A stretch of DNA of 64,000 nucleotides. Origin: Agelas oroides (lineage: Eukaryota; Porifera; Demospongiae; Agelasida; Agelasidae). Under the pieces are notes generated by a model, which was not told where the DNA came from, did not search any database, and was given only the letters and a program-made list of their open reading frames with translations. Position 1 is the stretch's first letter. The number at the start of each line of letters is the position of its first letter. A program made the translations under genes and the position numbers. This document shows positions 32,631-43,612 of this stretch, in pieces. Where the stretch lies: contig OX422183.1 in assembly GCA_949130485.1 (NCBI GenBank), positions 29,564,316 through 29,628,315 on the forward strand, read 5' to 3'.

Positions 32631-35540
32631 AGTATAGTGCAGTGATGTCTGAGCAGGTGAGAAGATAGCTACACAACCTAAGGGCAGAATCTCACTGAGG
32701 CTTACCTGCTGGAATCGTAGATGGCTTTCCAATAGGCTTCCCTATCTGGCGGCCTTATTAAATGGAGGGAGGAATTATTTTGTATTCATTGAAAAATTGG
32801 TGGTTGTACGCTTGTTTTTCCCCTCCTATCCCCCATCAAGCCCCAGGTATTGGAGGTAGGGCCACTGATAGGCTTGTGCCACAAATACCACAACCCCTGG
32901 GACCTTCTGCTCTCCTCAGTACACTGTTTGCCTTTCCAATTGCCTCACAATTTACTCCAGCTTATCTAGTTCATGAAGGCAATCCCCCGACATAGCTATC
33001 TCTTACAATTTCCCCATATCTCCCTGTTGTGCACAGTGTGTGACAGGGAGATATGGGTATCCATGAAATTTTCAAAGACACTTAACACAACGAAAGATAG
33101 TATATATTATGCCATTTGAGTGGATTGGGACAATCTCGACTAAGTACCAACCCATTGGGGAAGACTCCGACAGCAAATTCCCCTCCTTTCTCCAACATCC
33201 GCCCCAGGTAGCTATGCCATGTGGGGCATACCATTGATAGGTGCATTAGCTTTACAAAGCCATGCAGTCTATGGCTTTTGCGAGGGAATCTACCAGTCAG
33301 TGGCATTGCATTTAACCACATCTATGGGATTGTTTTCCGTGGATGGTATTGACAGGTCAGTGAGTGTCACCATTGGGGTGTATAAGCCTTGTATTGATCA
33401 GGGGATAGACTTCTACACTTGGCACAGAGCTGTTTTTGCTCCGAAATAATGTCACTGTGAATTCAAAGAGGAGGGTTGTAAACTTTGCATGGGAGTATGT
33501 AGATGCTAAAACAATCGGTTATGTATGACCTTATTGGGAGGGGGGAGGGGGGGTCACAACTTAAGGTCACGACAATGTTATTTTGAGAAAAATAGTTTGT
33601 AGCTATAAAGGTGTTCCCAATTCAGTGTCTTTGGAGTAGTCTCACAAACGAGACCCCCCCCCCCCCAAAAAAAAAAAACGACTTTCAGTATCATATATAC
33701 ACCCAATCAACCCCAACACAGATTGCTTTCAGTGGATCATGCATGTGGTGCTGAAAGCAATAAGTGTGTGGGTTGGTTAAATTGGTGTGGCTTGTGGGAC
33801 TATAATGTAGGAACTGGTAGGTTACTATAGGATCTTGTAATGTCAACAGGTGACTTGGGGTAGATTGGGCTCATACAAGCATGAAGGAGGTTGTTAGAGG
33901 CTTACATGGTTGTAGTACAGGCAGGGTTAGCTCCACTGTTGAATAGCAATAGCTATAGTGTGTAGAATGAGGATGCAAAGCATGCAGTTGGATTGTTGGA
34001 GATTGAACTTATTTGTCACAAGAAAACTATGCTGCAGAGTTCTAGTGCAACCTAAAAGCTGAAGTAATGATACACCTAGATGCCTGTGTGCTACCCATCA
34101 TCATTCTCTATTACCCGTCAGTATTTACCTCCGGCCAGCCAAGCACAATAGCAACCCTAACCTACAGACCACAATAGCAACCCTAACTACAGCAACAATG
34201 GCAGCTATAGTAGCATACCTAGCTCTCAGCAATTTCTGCTACCCCTAGGTAATAGGAAATGCTAAGAGATTCTTAGTAGGATGGCTACCATTGTGCTTGG
34301 TGCATGGCACCAAATGCTTAGGAAAAGCTCAGCAGTATTAGAAACTGATGAGAGGTGTGGCTAGCGATTGTGCCTGTCTGCTGAAATTGCTTGTCAGGCT
34401 GTAGAAAACGCTGAGGGATAGTAAGGGATGCAGAATTGCTGTTGAGTTTATGACTGCCATTGTTCCTATAGTTTTAGAAAATGTCGACGGGCAGTACAGC
34501 GTGTTGAAAATGTTAGGTTAAAGTAGAAACTGCTGAAAGGATTGGCTGCCCTTGTGTTTAGCTACATATAGTAAGCTGAAGGAAATTAGAGAATGTTAAG
34601 GGCCACTAGAGAATGCTGAGATGTATGACTGCCATTGTGCTGAATGCAGAGAATGCTAAGGTGGGAAAGGTAAAAGGGAGACAGTATGTAGCTACAGACT
34701 GTTGATTGACTAAAGAATATATTCTTTAGTCATGCAAGGGCCAAGGGTGTGTGTGTATAGAGAGGATCACTGAGGCAAAGCAAAGATTTCTGAGGGCATT
34801 GCTATCATCATGTACTTTGCTAAAAAAAAAGCCAATAAGTATAGAAAGTGCAGAGGAATGAGTGGCAGTAAAGATTATTGCACTTAAATTGGCTTTAGAG
34901 AATCTCAGAAGCAGCTAGCAGGAATTGTTGAGTTCCAATAGAGACTGCTGAAAGGTAATTATGCCTGAGGGCAGAAGTGAATTGTCCTCTGCCACCTCCA
35001 GCCAATATAACCTTTCAGTTACTCCCACCGTTCACTTCTGCCATAATTATTTCTCAGCAGTCTTTACTGCCCCTTGGCAGTTCCTGCTATATACTCCTGA
35101 GAAATGCTGAGAGTAGCAAGGAATACGGAGGTGTAGTAGAAAGAGCTGAAGGCAACCAATGAATTAATGTGACATTGACTCAAAAAATGCTGAGGGGATA
35201 GTAGAAAGCAGTAAATTGGAATTGAGATTGCATGCTAAGAATTGTGACTGCTGTTGTACTTTATTTAATGCTCCTGTATAGTTCTAAGTGGTATAAATTA
35301 TATAGAAGGAAAGTATATAGAACTTTGTTGTCCACAAAGAACAAAGTCATCGTAAATTCAAACACTTTCAAGTGAAATTGTAAAATTTGTTTGAAATACT
35401 GAGGCCGTATAGATATGGTTGAGAGCTATGCATGTATAGTTTGCCATTATGCTTGGGTCCGAGAATGCTGCATGAGGGGCAGAACAGAGTGCCGGGGAGT
35501 ACACAGTATATAGAAGAGCGCTAAACGACATTGTGCCTGG
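32631..35540. other. No gene; degenerate repeats and simple tracts
   Basis: Noncoding. A small hairpin (CCCATATCTCCCTGT / ACAGGGAGATATGGG) lies at 33,012-33,058. Similar segments near 32,815-32,890 and 33,178-33,245 (CCCCTCC...CCCCAGGTA...TGATAGG) indicate an old local duplication. A poly-C/poly-A tract is at 33,655-33,679. From about 34,170 to 35,250 phrases such as GCCATTGTGCT and GAAATGCTGAG recur irregularly, like a decayed tandem array. Frames are short and unrecognised. Confidence 0.5.
35345..35400 (+). repeat. ~55-bp dispersed repeat, copy 1 of 3
   Basis: TCGTAAATTCAAACACTTTC, then AAGTGAAATTGTA... Related copies are at 38,290-38,346 (inverted) and 38,861-38,920 (direct). Origin unknown; one copy sits inside a 195-bp fold-back element. 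Confidence 0.5.
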
Positions 35541-35640
35541 CTGACAATGCACTTGGCTGACAATGCACTTGGCTGACAATGAACTTGGCTGACAATGCAC
35601 TTGGCTGACAATGCACTTGGCTGACAATGCACCTGGCTAC
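35541..35640 (+). repeat. 16-bp minisatellite, about 6 units
   Basis: CTGACAATGCACTTGG repeated head to tail with single-base variants. Noncoding. Confidence 0.95.
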
Positions 35641-37306
35641 CATTGCATGAGCTTCACTGCAGAGAATGCTATGGGGTTGTAGAAATTACTGAGTTCAGTC
35701 CGAGTAGTGGACGTGACTGAGTAATAGCTAGTCTCACAGGCAGGACTCTCACTGGAGAGTCTGGCCTGTGGAATTAAGTAGCACTACTCTTGACTTTGGC
35801 TGCAAAAAATCTGTGAGAGTTATGTTAGTTGCAGAGATGTAGGCCTACTAGGATAGGTTTATAATTTTGAGCAATACACTGCTCACAATAATGGCTGATG
35901 TTGTGCTTGGCTGTAGAAAACCTTAGGGGTGGCATAGGGACAGTAAAGACTGTTGAGAGAATGGTTTTCATTGCGTACATGTAAATTGCATCGAGCCACA
36001 CCCCGGATCTCAGTCAGAAGCGGGCTCTGCGCACACCTGCAACCCTTCGCTGTCTAGCCTCGAAAGTCAAACCCGACCAAACAACTTCGACATAAAATGA
36101 TCTGGATCTGGCTTGCAAGATTATTCTTTACAGTGCGCACCGGAAATCGTGGAGGCAACTCGAACTCGAACTCGAACTCGAAGTTTATCCATCCCCATAA
36201 GGTCCAAGACTTTCATCTTTCAGATTTGGGTAATTTAGGCTACTAAAATCTCTGCTAAAATTGACATATAAAATTGGCATCTCCATAGCAACAGGAATAA
36301 TTTTAGGCCACACCCCTTGCAGCCGCTCTATATCGTATAGGTTCCTGTTAGGGATTCACTTTGTTCACCGACTCTGAGGACAGAAGGCACATGGTTACCA
36401 CGTGACAGAATATGCTGATGCGCGCCGAACCGAACTTATGCTGGCACGGGCAGTGTACAGGCTACGCATGCCAATATGTAGGGTTTAGCTTTGCAGAATG
36501 AAGTCTTCATGCAAGCTAAAACAAATGGAAATCTCAGCCATTGTTGAAGAAAAGTACTGAACTCTCTGATAAAGTACAATATACAACGAACTCATGCAAA
36601 ATTTTATTATCTAGCTGAAGATGAGAACAGTGACACAAGCAAAGTGCTACTGTGTCTGCAAATTTGGTAGAGATCTGTGACAGTCTCGGAAACTTGGATC
36701 TTTGTGTTGTGCATCTAAAGAGAACAATGGGAATAGTAAACATCACATTAATGGATTAGAATGAAATTCTTAGCATTCAGCAATGACATAATACGCACTG
36801 CCACACTGGCCCATGGTGATCATGTGGCATTGATGATGTGCTGTACGATATTCCAAGAGCAACAACCATGAATACAAGCTACAACTAGTGCTCTATGGAT
36901 GAAGTCAATGTGGGCACATGGATTTTTCCACAAACACACAAACCCTCTGAGAAGCCACCTGACCCTTCCCTCTGCATGACACTGAACGCAATCTGTGCTG
37001 TGGTTGGTTTGGTCTGGCTTATGTGATCATCAGCCAAGGCATAAAGTTAATGACACCCACCATGGAGTTATTCCAGCTCCTTGGGGAGAAAATGGCAATC
37101 CCAACAAACTGTGCATTGTTGATAAACAATTTGGTGGCTTCCATGTAGCTTCTTCTGATCTAAACTAAGGCCATACTTCATTTGATCATCATCCCAAACA
37201 GCGATAAATGGTAAAATCGCTTCAATTCTGCTGATCTGTTGTCATCAAAGTTTGTAAGGCCAAGATGCTTGAGCACTTCAAGCTGGGGTGTCATCAAGAG
37301 TATGTA
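35641..37306. other. No gene recognised
   Basis: Noncoding. Contains an imperfect fold-back CTAGTCTCACAGGCAGGACT near 35,728 with partner GGCCTGTGG, and the GAACTC hexamer tract near 36,157-36,183. No conserved protein on either strand. Confidence 0.45.
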
Positions 37307-37375
37307 GCCTGCCAGTGGCATGCACACATGTAACTTACATAAATCATTGTACATACATCTGTGCCACTGGCAGGC
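37307..37375. repeat. 69-bp hairpin
   Basis: GCCTGCCAGTGGCA and TGCCACTGGCAGGC pair exactly, with partial pairing continuing inside (ATGTAA... / ...TACAT). Function unknown. Confidence 0.75.
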
Positions 37376-37589
37376 ACAGATCCCATATTTATACCTCAAC
37401 GTATCAGACTATCACTTTGCAGGGGCATTTTAGACTAGCTTTACATAAATTTCGCCCTCACCTTGCTTTTCTGTGTTTCGGACACGCCAACTTTCCCTCT
37501 TACGTACACTCGAGTAATTCATTACGTAATCACAGCGCACGTGCCTGACCTCAGAATCGGTGAACAAAGTGAATCCCGTGATGGAAGGC

Positions 37590-37846
37590 CTGGGAACGAG
37601 GTTACTAATTTATTACGCATGCGCACACGAAGTCTCGTTCCCAGACCAAAGACCACGGTCATTGGTCTGGAAGCGAGACTAGTACACAAGCGAAATCGCC
37701 AGCGCGGCAGCGCATGGCTGGCACGGTCTTTTCCTCCCGCGGCATTGTGCAAGGCTTATGAACACCACGTAGGTAAGGCGCTGCATTCAGCTACCTACTT
37801 GTAGCTACACTAAAAATAGCCTACTCACAGCTTTAGGGAACTGTAA
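37590..37846 (+). repeat. Left part of a segment repeated inverted at 63.48-63.70 kb
   Basis: Contains a fold-back pair (CTCGTTCCCAGACCAAAGAC / GGTCTGGAAGCGAGACT) and GGCTTATGAACACCACGTAG. The inverted copy at 63,480-63,700 carries the same order with small deletions. In that copy this sequence is joined directly to the counterpart of 41,735-42,060. Confidence 0.75.
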
Positions 37847-37922
37847 GGCCACTCCAAATTGATTATTAGTTTCCCATTGCATGCCTATGAATAAGACCAT
37901 GCGGGCGGGCGGGTTATTACTT

Positions 37923-38745
37923 ACAAGTCACAAAAAAGTTTTCTGAATGAAAACAGGTGCATGTAGGGATGGAACCCTCAAAAACCAACCAAACTAGATG
38001 GGAATGACACCACAACAATTTCACACCATCCCTACATCTTGTGCCATTTTGCCAACTATGCTTTGTGTTTGTTAGTTGTGTTCATAGGAGGGTTGTGGAA
38101 GGCAGTGGGATGGGTAGTGCTGGGTGTGGAGTGCATGTTGATGTGCATGGGGGGTGAGTTATGTTGTGGGTGGCTGTGATGTAGTTGCTATGCTGAGAAT
38201 GGCAGGTATGGTCTGTCTTGAATTAGTCTTGCAAGCCAGACCCTTTCTGCGCAGCACCGATCGCTTTCAGTATGCGGCACACAGAGGGAAGAAGTTTGAT
38301 GTTTGTATTTACAATTTCACTTCAAAGCATTTATGACGATTCTTAGTGCCTTCCTCTGCGTGCCGATACTGAAAGCGATCTGCACTGTGGAACGGAAAGG
38401 GTCTAGCTTGTGAGACTAGTCTTGAATGCAGAAACTGTCGAGTGCATGAGCTGGGTCTGTTGGAGTAAGTTATGTTGTGAAATTTTATTGCTGCTGAACA
38501 TGGCAGATATGGATTGTCTTTATGTAAAAGGCTGTGGAATGAGCAGCGCTAACTACAGCTAGTATTCATTTAGTGGGTGTGAATAGGCTAGAGAGTTTAC
38601 TGGTGTGCATAGTTGGCAAAATGGCACAAGATGTAGGGATGGTGTGAAATTGTTGTGGTGTCATTCCCATCTAGTTTGGTTGGTTTTTGAGGGTTCCATC
38701 CCTACATGCACCTGTTTTCATTCAGAAAACTTTTTTGTGACTTGT
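37923..38745. mobile_element. 823-bp fold-back element with 138-bp arms
   Basis: Arms 37,923-38,060 and 38,607-38,745 are almost identical inverted copies starting ACAAGTCACAAAAAAGTTTT. Each arm contains a small unit ending in ATGTAGGGATGG / CCATCCCTACAT. It lies within the 3.9-kb element, close to its left end. Confidence 0.9.
38224..38418. mobile_element. 195-bp fold-back with perfect 9-bp target duplication
   Basis: TAGTCTTGCAAGCCAGACCC and its near complement bracket a palindromic interior. GTCTTGAAT is repeated exactly at 38,215-38,223 and 38,419-38,427. Same end type as the 51-bp and 364-bp elements, which supports one MULE-like family. It is nested inside the 823-bp fold-back, so it is younger. 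Confidence 0.92.
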
Positions 38746-39523
38746 TCCTGCTCTTTTTTTTTTTTGTATTGCTTTTTAGGAATGGTAAGAGAGAAGTGAC
38801 ATGGGAGGGTAGGCCGAGGGGAAGATGCATGGTGTGTACAGTATGATAGTAGAAAGAGCTAAGAATTGTCATAAATTCAAACGCTTTGAAGTGAAATCGT
38901 CAATCCAAACATCAAACTTCGGGGGGTTTAGAAGTACAGTCCAAGCAAAGCCTCATAAAAACCAAGTGAAAAGCAGATGAGTTTAATAAGGCTTTGCATG
39001 CAAGCTTATAAATCCTGTGCTCATTTCACGTGGACTACTAATGGGTTCACCGAAAAACCCTCCATAGACTGTCACCAGAGTATTGAGTCGTAAGACCCCA
39101 TTACAGAACTGTTTGATGCATGGTGAGTAGCTATAGTCTAAATCGGTTTGAAACGAACGCATAGGGGTCTGTGGAGCTGAACAACCGCCAGTTCTGTGGC
39201 CACCTCTAGTGCAGAAGTTTGGAATGAAGCCATGCACTGTTGACTCGGTGCTACTAGAGTTTGAGTATACCAAGCTACCAATAGGCTGCCACTTGCTTCG
39301 TTGGAGGAATATATGAAGACTCAGGCACAACACAAAAGGAGGATGTTAAGAAGACACCAGCCAAAGTGCTACCATCAACTCGCAGTAAACATTGTATGTG
39401 TACTATATGCATGTAAATGACTATAACAAGCAAATTTGAAATGTGAAAGTTGACAATAAAACTTGAAATTGAATATCAGTGGCTAGTGTTCTAAGTCATA
39501 TGAAGTACTTGATGGTTAAAACA

Positions 39524-39934
39524 CTAGCTGGCATAGTACCGTCTATACCACTTGAGCTTGGCTTTTGCAGCCTTCAAATTAGTCATACGAGCTGCTGCCC
39601 TTTTTTTGTCAGGGTTCCTCCAATAACTACTATGGGAGGATACGCGGGAAGCTGCCCTTCCTTTCTCAGGGTCCTCCCAATAGCGGGTATGGGAGGATAT
39701 GCGGGAAGCTGCCCTTCCTTTCTCAGGATCCTTCCAATAACGGGTATGGGAGGATGCCCTGGAAGACGCCCTTTTCGTCTCAGGGTCCTTCCAATAACAG
39801 GCATAGGAGGACGCCCGGGAAGATGCCCTGTGTTTCTCCGGATCCTTCCAGTACTTATTACGGGACGCTTGCCTTTTTTCCCCCTTTGTTTCGCAGGTAG
39901 TTCTGCTTGTCCTGCGCTCGTTTCTTGCGGACAT
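39524..39934 (-). CDS. KDPEK tandem-repeat protein (136 aa)
   Basis: ATG (39,934) opens a short basic N-terminus (MSARNERR), followed by about five 19-residue units of the type YWKDPEKGRAASRASSHTR, then a basic tail ending KWYRRYYAS. Unit DNA is 57 bp, and the differences between units keep the Y-W-K-D-P-E-K and R-A-S-S-R core. Proteins with many YxxDPEK..RA units occur in sponge and cnidarian gene models, in my recollection often next to transposon-type domains. The repeats would form charged helices; function is unknown. It lies inside the 3.9-kb TIR element, on the same strand as that element's other frames, so it is probably part of its cargo or a 3' exon of its gene. Confidence 0.55.
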   Translation of the reverse strand: MSARNERRTSRTTCETKGEKRQASRNKYWKDPEKHRASSRASSYACYWKDPETKRASSRASSHTRYWKDPEKGRAASRISSHTRYWEDPEKGRAASRVSSHSSYWRNPDKKRAAARMTNLKAAKAKLKWYRRYYAS

Positions 39935-40641
39935 TATGCATATTGCGTTCGATGTAAAGTGCAGCACAACCACGTCAACTGATCCACGAAATCAGATTTG
40001 CAAACTGCAACGCTCAATTCTCACCTTCTCTATACTACGAAGTACTGAACCACGTGCTCAGTTGAACCCTGGTGACGTAATTATGAGTAATATTTAATTC
40101 GAGCAAAATGGCGTGTAGCAGCTAGCGTAAGTGTGAGATTACCTGAGAATCGCCGACAAGTTTGAGTTCTTTCTTTTAGACCGATAAGTGGCAGGTGCAA
40201 TACCTAGTGATTTATCCTGTTGTTTTGCGTTTGAATCGTTGTAAAAGCTCCAGCCGTTATCGTGCTATCGCGGTGAAAGGCAGAAGAAGAAGAAGAAGAA
40301 GAAAGTCAGAAGATAGACGATTTGTCCGTTTTGGCGACTTGCCGGTCTGGTGCTTAGCGATACTTTCCAGCAAACTTAACAGTCTTTTTGCTCATGAAAA
40401 CACTCGATAATGCCTGATATGGCTCATACAGGCCTTTGACTAATCTAACGAAGACATTTCGAGCGTGTTATTTGTGCACTTTTAATGTGGCGGCCTTTTT
40501 TTTTTCGGGGTCATCCCTACATATGGCGTACTACCGTACGCCATGATTATCTTATTATACTCTGCACTTTCCCAATTCCAGGAAACAAGACAGGAAGTGA
40601 GCAAAAGAAGACTTCATATGTACAAAAATAATAAAAATGTT

Positions 40642-41469
40642 TCAATTTCGTTTAACTGGTGGCTTGTGTTTACAGTTTTTACACCGAGGATACAGTTGTG
40701 GATTTATATCTGACTCAGACTGAGTCTGTTCCTCACCACAGTAGACACAAATGGGTGGGTAGCCAGCAGAATAGTATAGGCGCTCTATTGGGTCATAACA
40801 CACGAGTTGTCGAACATACACTTCAGGAAATTCTTCTCCTAATTCCAGGTCTGACAGCTCAGCTCCACATGAGAAAGCATACTCGTCAAGTTTGCTTTGC
40901 AGTATACGTCCCTTGAAACTGTTTAAACACAGACGGTACTGATACTGTTGACCTTTCACTCAGCAAGTGGTGATGCCCATCAATATACCATAGAATCTCC
41001 ATAAGCGTGTGGACCAGCTTCTCTACAGAAGTTTTTGTATCACTACTGCACTTTATGCTGCGCACCTCTAGAAATTTGAGGATATCATTGTATAGCCTAT
41101 CTTTGCTGTTGCGTTCAACCCTCTGTGTCATGTCTGCTGTTGCTATACTCCGACAGATGGTCTAGACTCTGATGACAATGCTGTCCGATACTTCACGAAA
41201 GGGCCAAAGCTTGCTACAACAGCTTGAACACACAGATCAAGATCAACATGGTCAAGAGTCTCCTTGTTCGGGCCAGCATGAGCCGACTGCAACTGCAATC
41301 CATCTTGTTCCTCGATCCTCAGCATAACTTCTTGGGTAAAAAACATTCTGAAGGTGAAGTCTGGCTCTGAAACCTTCATGATAGTCCAAGGTAAGAGAGT
41401 TTTACTTCGTGCATTGCAGTAAACAGAGCAGTTCACGAGTTGCAGCGCCATCTGCATGTACAGAAACAC
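40642..41469 (-). CDS. Unrecognised multi-part frame within the 3.9-kb element
   Basis: Three minus-strand frames follow one another: 41,143-41,469 (with EPDFTFRMFFTQEVMLRI and DLDLCVQAVVASFGPF), 40,886-41,131 (KTSVEKLVHTLMEILWYIDG), and 40,642-40,959, which ends in two CxxC pairs (ICVYCGEE ... YPRCKNCKHK) and a basic tail. Composition and the C-terminal zinc-ribbon-like cysteines look like real protein. The frames either join through short introns or have been separated by small indels (for example at about 41,135-41,145). I do not recognise the family; it may be an accessory protein of the element. It is not a DDE transposase or a Myb-type Harbinger protein as far as I can see. Confidence 0.45.
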
Positions 41470-41734
41470 GCACTTCAGCTACAAAACTTACAGCCACTAC
41501 CAAAATAAACCAAAATACTCCAGTTCTAGACCCTTGTATAACATTATTTTAACTCACCACGACGGATTGAAGGAGATTCAAGAGCTTCAAGAACTTCATG
41601 ACACTGCTCAAAAAGCAACCACGTGCAATAATGAGAAAGAGACGTGTCACGTGACCAATAATAAACTTTTCGTGCGGGGACAATCCTGTCAAGCGGGCGG
41701 GAAATGGGAAACTAATAATCAATTTGTAGTGGCC

Positions 41735-42060
41735 TAAAGCTAGGATGGTCAGTTGTCAGTATGATAGTTTTCTGTGCTGCAGCTGGTCAGTCGTCATGTG
41801 ATTGACAACTGAATCATGAAATTGGTTTCACAAAGTTTGGTACGGAGAGTGGTTGGCCCTTCATCAGGTTCTAGCTGGCCGTATTTTACACATAATCATT
41901 ACATGCCTGGAACCACTACTAAACTGTCAATGCCGTTTCAAGTTCTGCTGTTGTGGTTTAATAATACACTTGAAATATCCTTCTTAGGCTTAGGTCTAAC
42001 TGTCACTGAGATTAACATCAAGAAAGTACAGAAACAAGACTTAAAAAGCATTAAAAATGT
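41735..42060 (+). repeat. Right part of the segment repeated inverted at 63.18-63.48 kb
   Basis: Runs from TAAAGCTAGGATGGTCAGTT through CATGAAATTGGTTTCACAAA to TTCAAGTTCTGCTGTTGTGG. The minus strand of 63,180-63,480 carries the same sequence at high identity, followed there by one arm of a TAGGGATGG fold-back, as it is here. Confidence 0.85.
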
Positions 42061-42599
42061 AAAAAGATGTAGGGATGGCATGCTAAAAAGTATGCAAACA
42101 AGGTAGGGATAATGCATGAAAGCAAAGGTCAACATATTGGCAAAGTGCCATCCCTACATCTTTTTCACACTACAGCTGACGCAATGCTGCTAGATCATGT
42201 TAGCCTCGTTCCTGAGCCGGCATGCGGGAGAAGGAAAGTGGCCTGGGGACGAGGCTAAAACCATGCCATGTACTTTAACGACACTATCCAACTCACTGCT
42301 TAAGTTGTTGAAGAGGTTCCGTATAACATAATGCTACCAAGAGGGTCATACTAGCCTTGTTTCCAGGCCATGTGGGAGAAGGAAGTGAGAACGAGCCTAC
42401 AGCCATGAACTGCCAGTAAAGGTTGCGAACTTGTGGTATGTTTTAGGAAGACCCCCATTAACTGCAGTGTGAAAAAGATGTAGGGATGGGGCTTTGCCAA
42501 TATGTTGACCTTTGCTTTCATGCATTATCCCTACCTTGTTTGCATACTTTTTGGCATGCCATCCCTACATCTTTTTACATTTTTAATGTTTTTGAAGTC
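42038..42599. mobile_element. 562-bp fold-back element with ~135-bp arms
   Basis: Arms 42,038-42,173 and 42,459-42,599 are near-identical inverted copies. Each arm is itself a small fold-back bounded by AAAAAGATGTAGGGATGG and CCATCCCTACATCTTTTT. The central ~285 bp hosts a 57-bp TAGCCTCG element. A third arm, in inverted context, is at 62,824-62,880 plus 63,158-63,185. Confidence 0.9.
42201..42257. mobile_element. 57-bp fold-back, TAGCCTCG family
   Basis: TAGCCTCGTTCCTGAGCC and GGCCTGGGGACGAGGCTA pair across a purine-rich centre. The target duplication is unclear. Nested in the 562-bp fold-back; a related single segment lies near 42,352-42,400. Confidence 0.7.
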
Positions 42600-43216
42600 T
42601 TTAGAGTTATGGTTGGGCATGTAAACACAATTTCCAGTGTGCCATATATTCCTGCTAATCTAAGTCATGTTCTTAGGGCATATCTCTTAGCCTATAACTG
42701 GCCCAACTAACAGAAGAAGGAAGGGTCTGGTATGACAACTTCACTCCTACGCCACCATCTCAAACTTTGTTGCTTGCTGTCAGCGTTATTTTGTAATGTG
42801 ATCTGTAATCACTGTTGATGTCACATGTGCTGGTTATTTTATTAGCTTGAGGGAACTGTCTCAGGTGTACAGTGTCTTACTTGATGAAGAAGACCTTCTT
42901 TACACCAGTCCAAATTGTTTTGTAGGAGATAATACCTATAATAGTGATACACTATTTTGTGCCACGTTTAAAAGGAAACAATTCTAAGCAACAATGTAAT
43001 TACTTGCAGTCCTGGGTTAATAAATCAAATGGAAACTTAGGTCTCAGGTTAGAGGTGCATTCCCGATAGTTGCATGCACATGGGCATCTTGTAGCTAAAA
43101 CAACCACACAGTACAAAGAAATCATGCCTACTGGCAGGGTGAAAACATAACAGAATCAGAAGGCTCCCCTCTCTCTACCCATTCCCAAACCAATAACCCA
43201 GATGCTAAACGAATTA

Positions 43217-43612
43217 CACTGTAAAAAAAGTTCGGGTTACTTCAACCAAATTTTGGTCATCTCAGTTGCATGCCTGTTGTGTATATGTGACACATAAAGT
43301 GCAAGGAATGCTAACAATTTCAGTGAAAGTGTAGTTAAGAAGCTTCTTCCTTTTGTTAACTTAAAATCACTTATGGAAGGCCTATACTGAATCAGCATTT
43401 CTGGTGAGATTTGATGTTTCTTTGCTCCTAGGAGCTTCTTGGTTGCATGGTTATGGTAGAAATACCAGGAATGGAAATGCCAGGAATGTAGCCATTTAGG
43501 TCTTCTGAGTAAAGTTCCTCAATGGACTTTCAAAATACCTATTTGGCAGCACTCCTTGGATATAGCTACTGATGCAACTGAGACAACCAAAAGTATGGTT
43601 GAAATTGTTTCC
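43217..43612 (+). mobile_element. CACTGTAAAAA-ended element (copy-2 duplicate)
   Basis: Same insertion as 10,027-10,435. The left end CACTGTAAAAAAAGTTCGGG is clear; the right end is degraded. It predates the duplication. Confidence 0.7.

Larger units (their letters stand above)
37847..41734 (-). mobile_element. 3.9-kb TIR element with TAA duplications (Harbinger-like), empty site known
   Basis: The ends GGCCACTCCAAATTGATTAT and the complement of GGCCACTACAAATTGATTAT match over 32 bp with one difference. TAA lies on both sides (37,844-37,846 and 41,735-41,737). The inverted paralogous copy reads CTGTAAAGCTAGG on its minus strand (63,474-63,484) with one TAA and no element: a true pre-insertion site. 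A 3-bp TAA duplication and G/C-rich TIRs suggest PIF/Harbinger. Inside, all on the minus strand, are a KDPEK-repeat protein frame and a cluster of frames at 40.64-41.47 kb. I find no DDE transposase, so it is non-autonomous or decayed. It also hosts nested fold-backs at 37,923-38,745 and 38,224-38,418. Confidence 0.9.

Noticed and set aside
39583-39982. Frames antisense or out of phase with the KDPEK repeat
   Set aside because: Shadows of the 57-bp repeat unit; the KDPEK frame has the conserved pattern.
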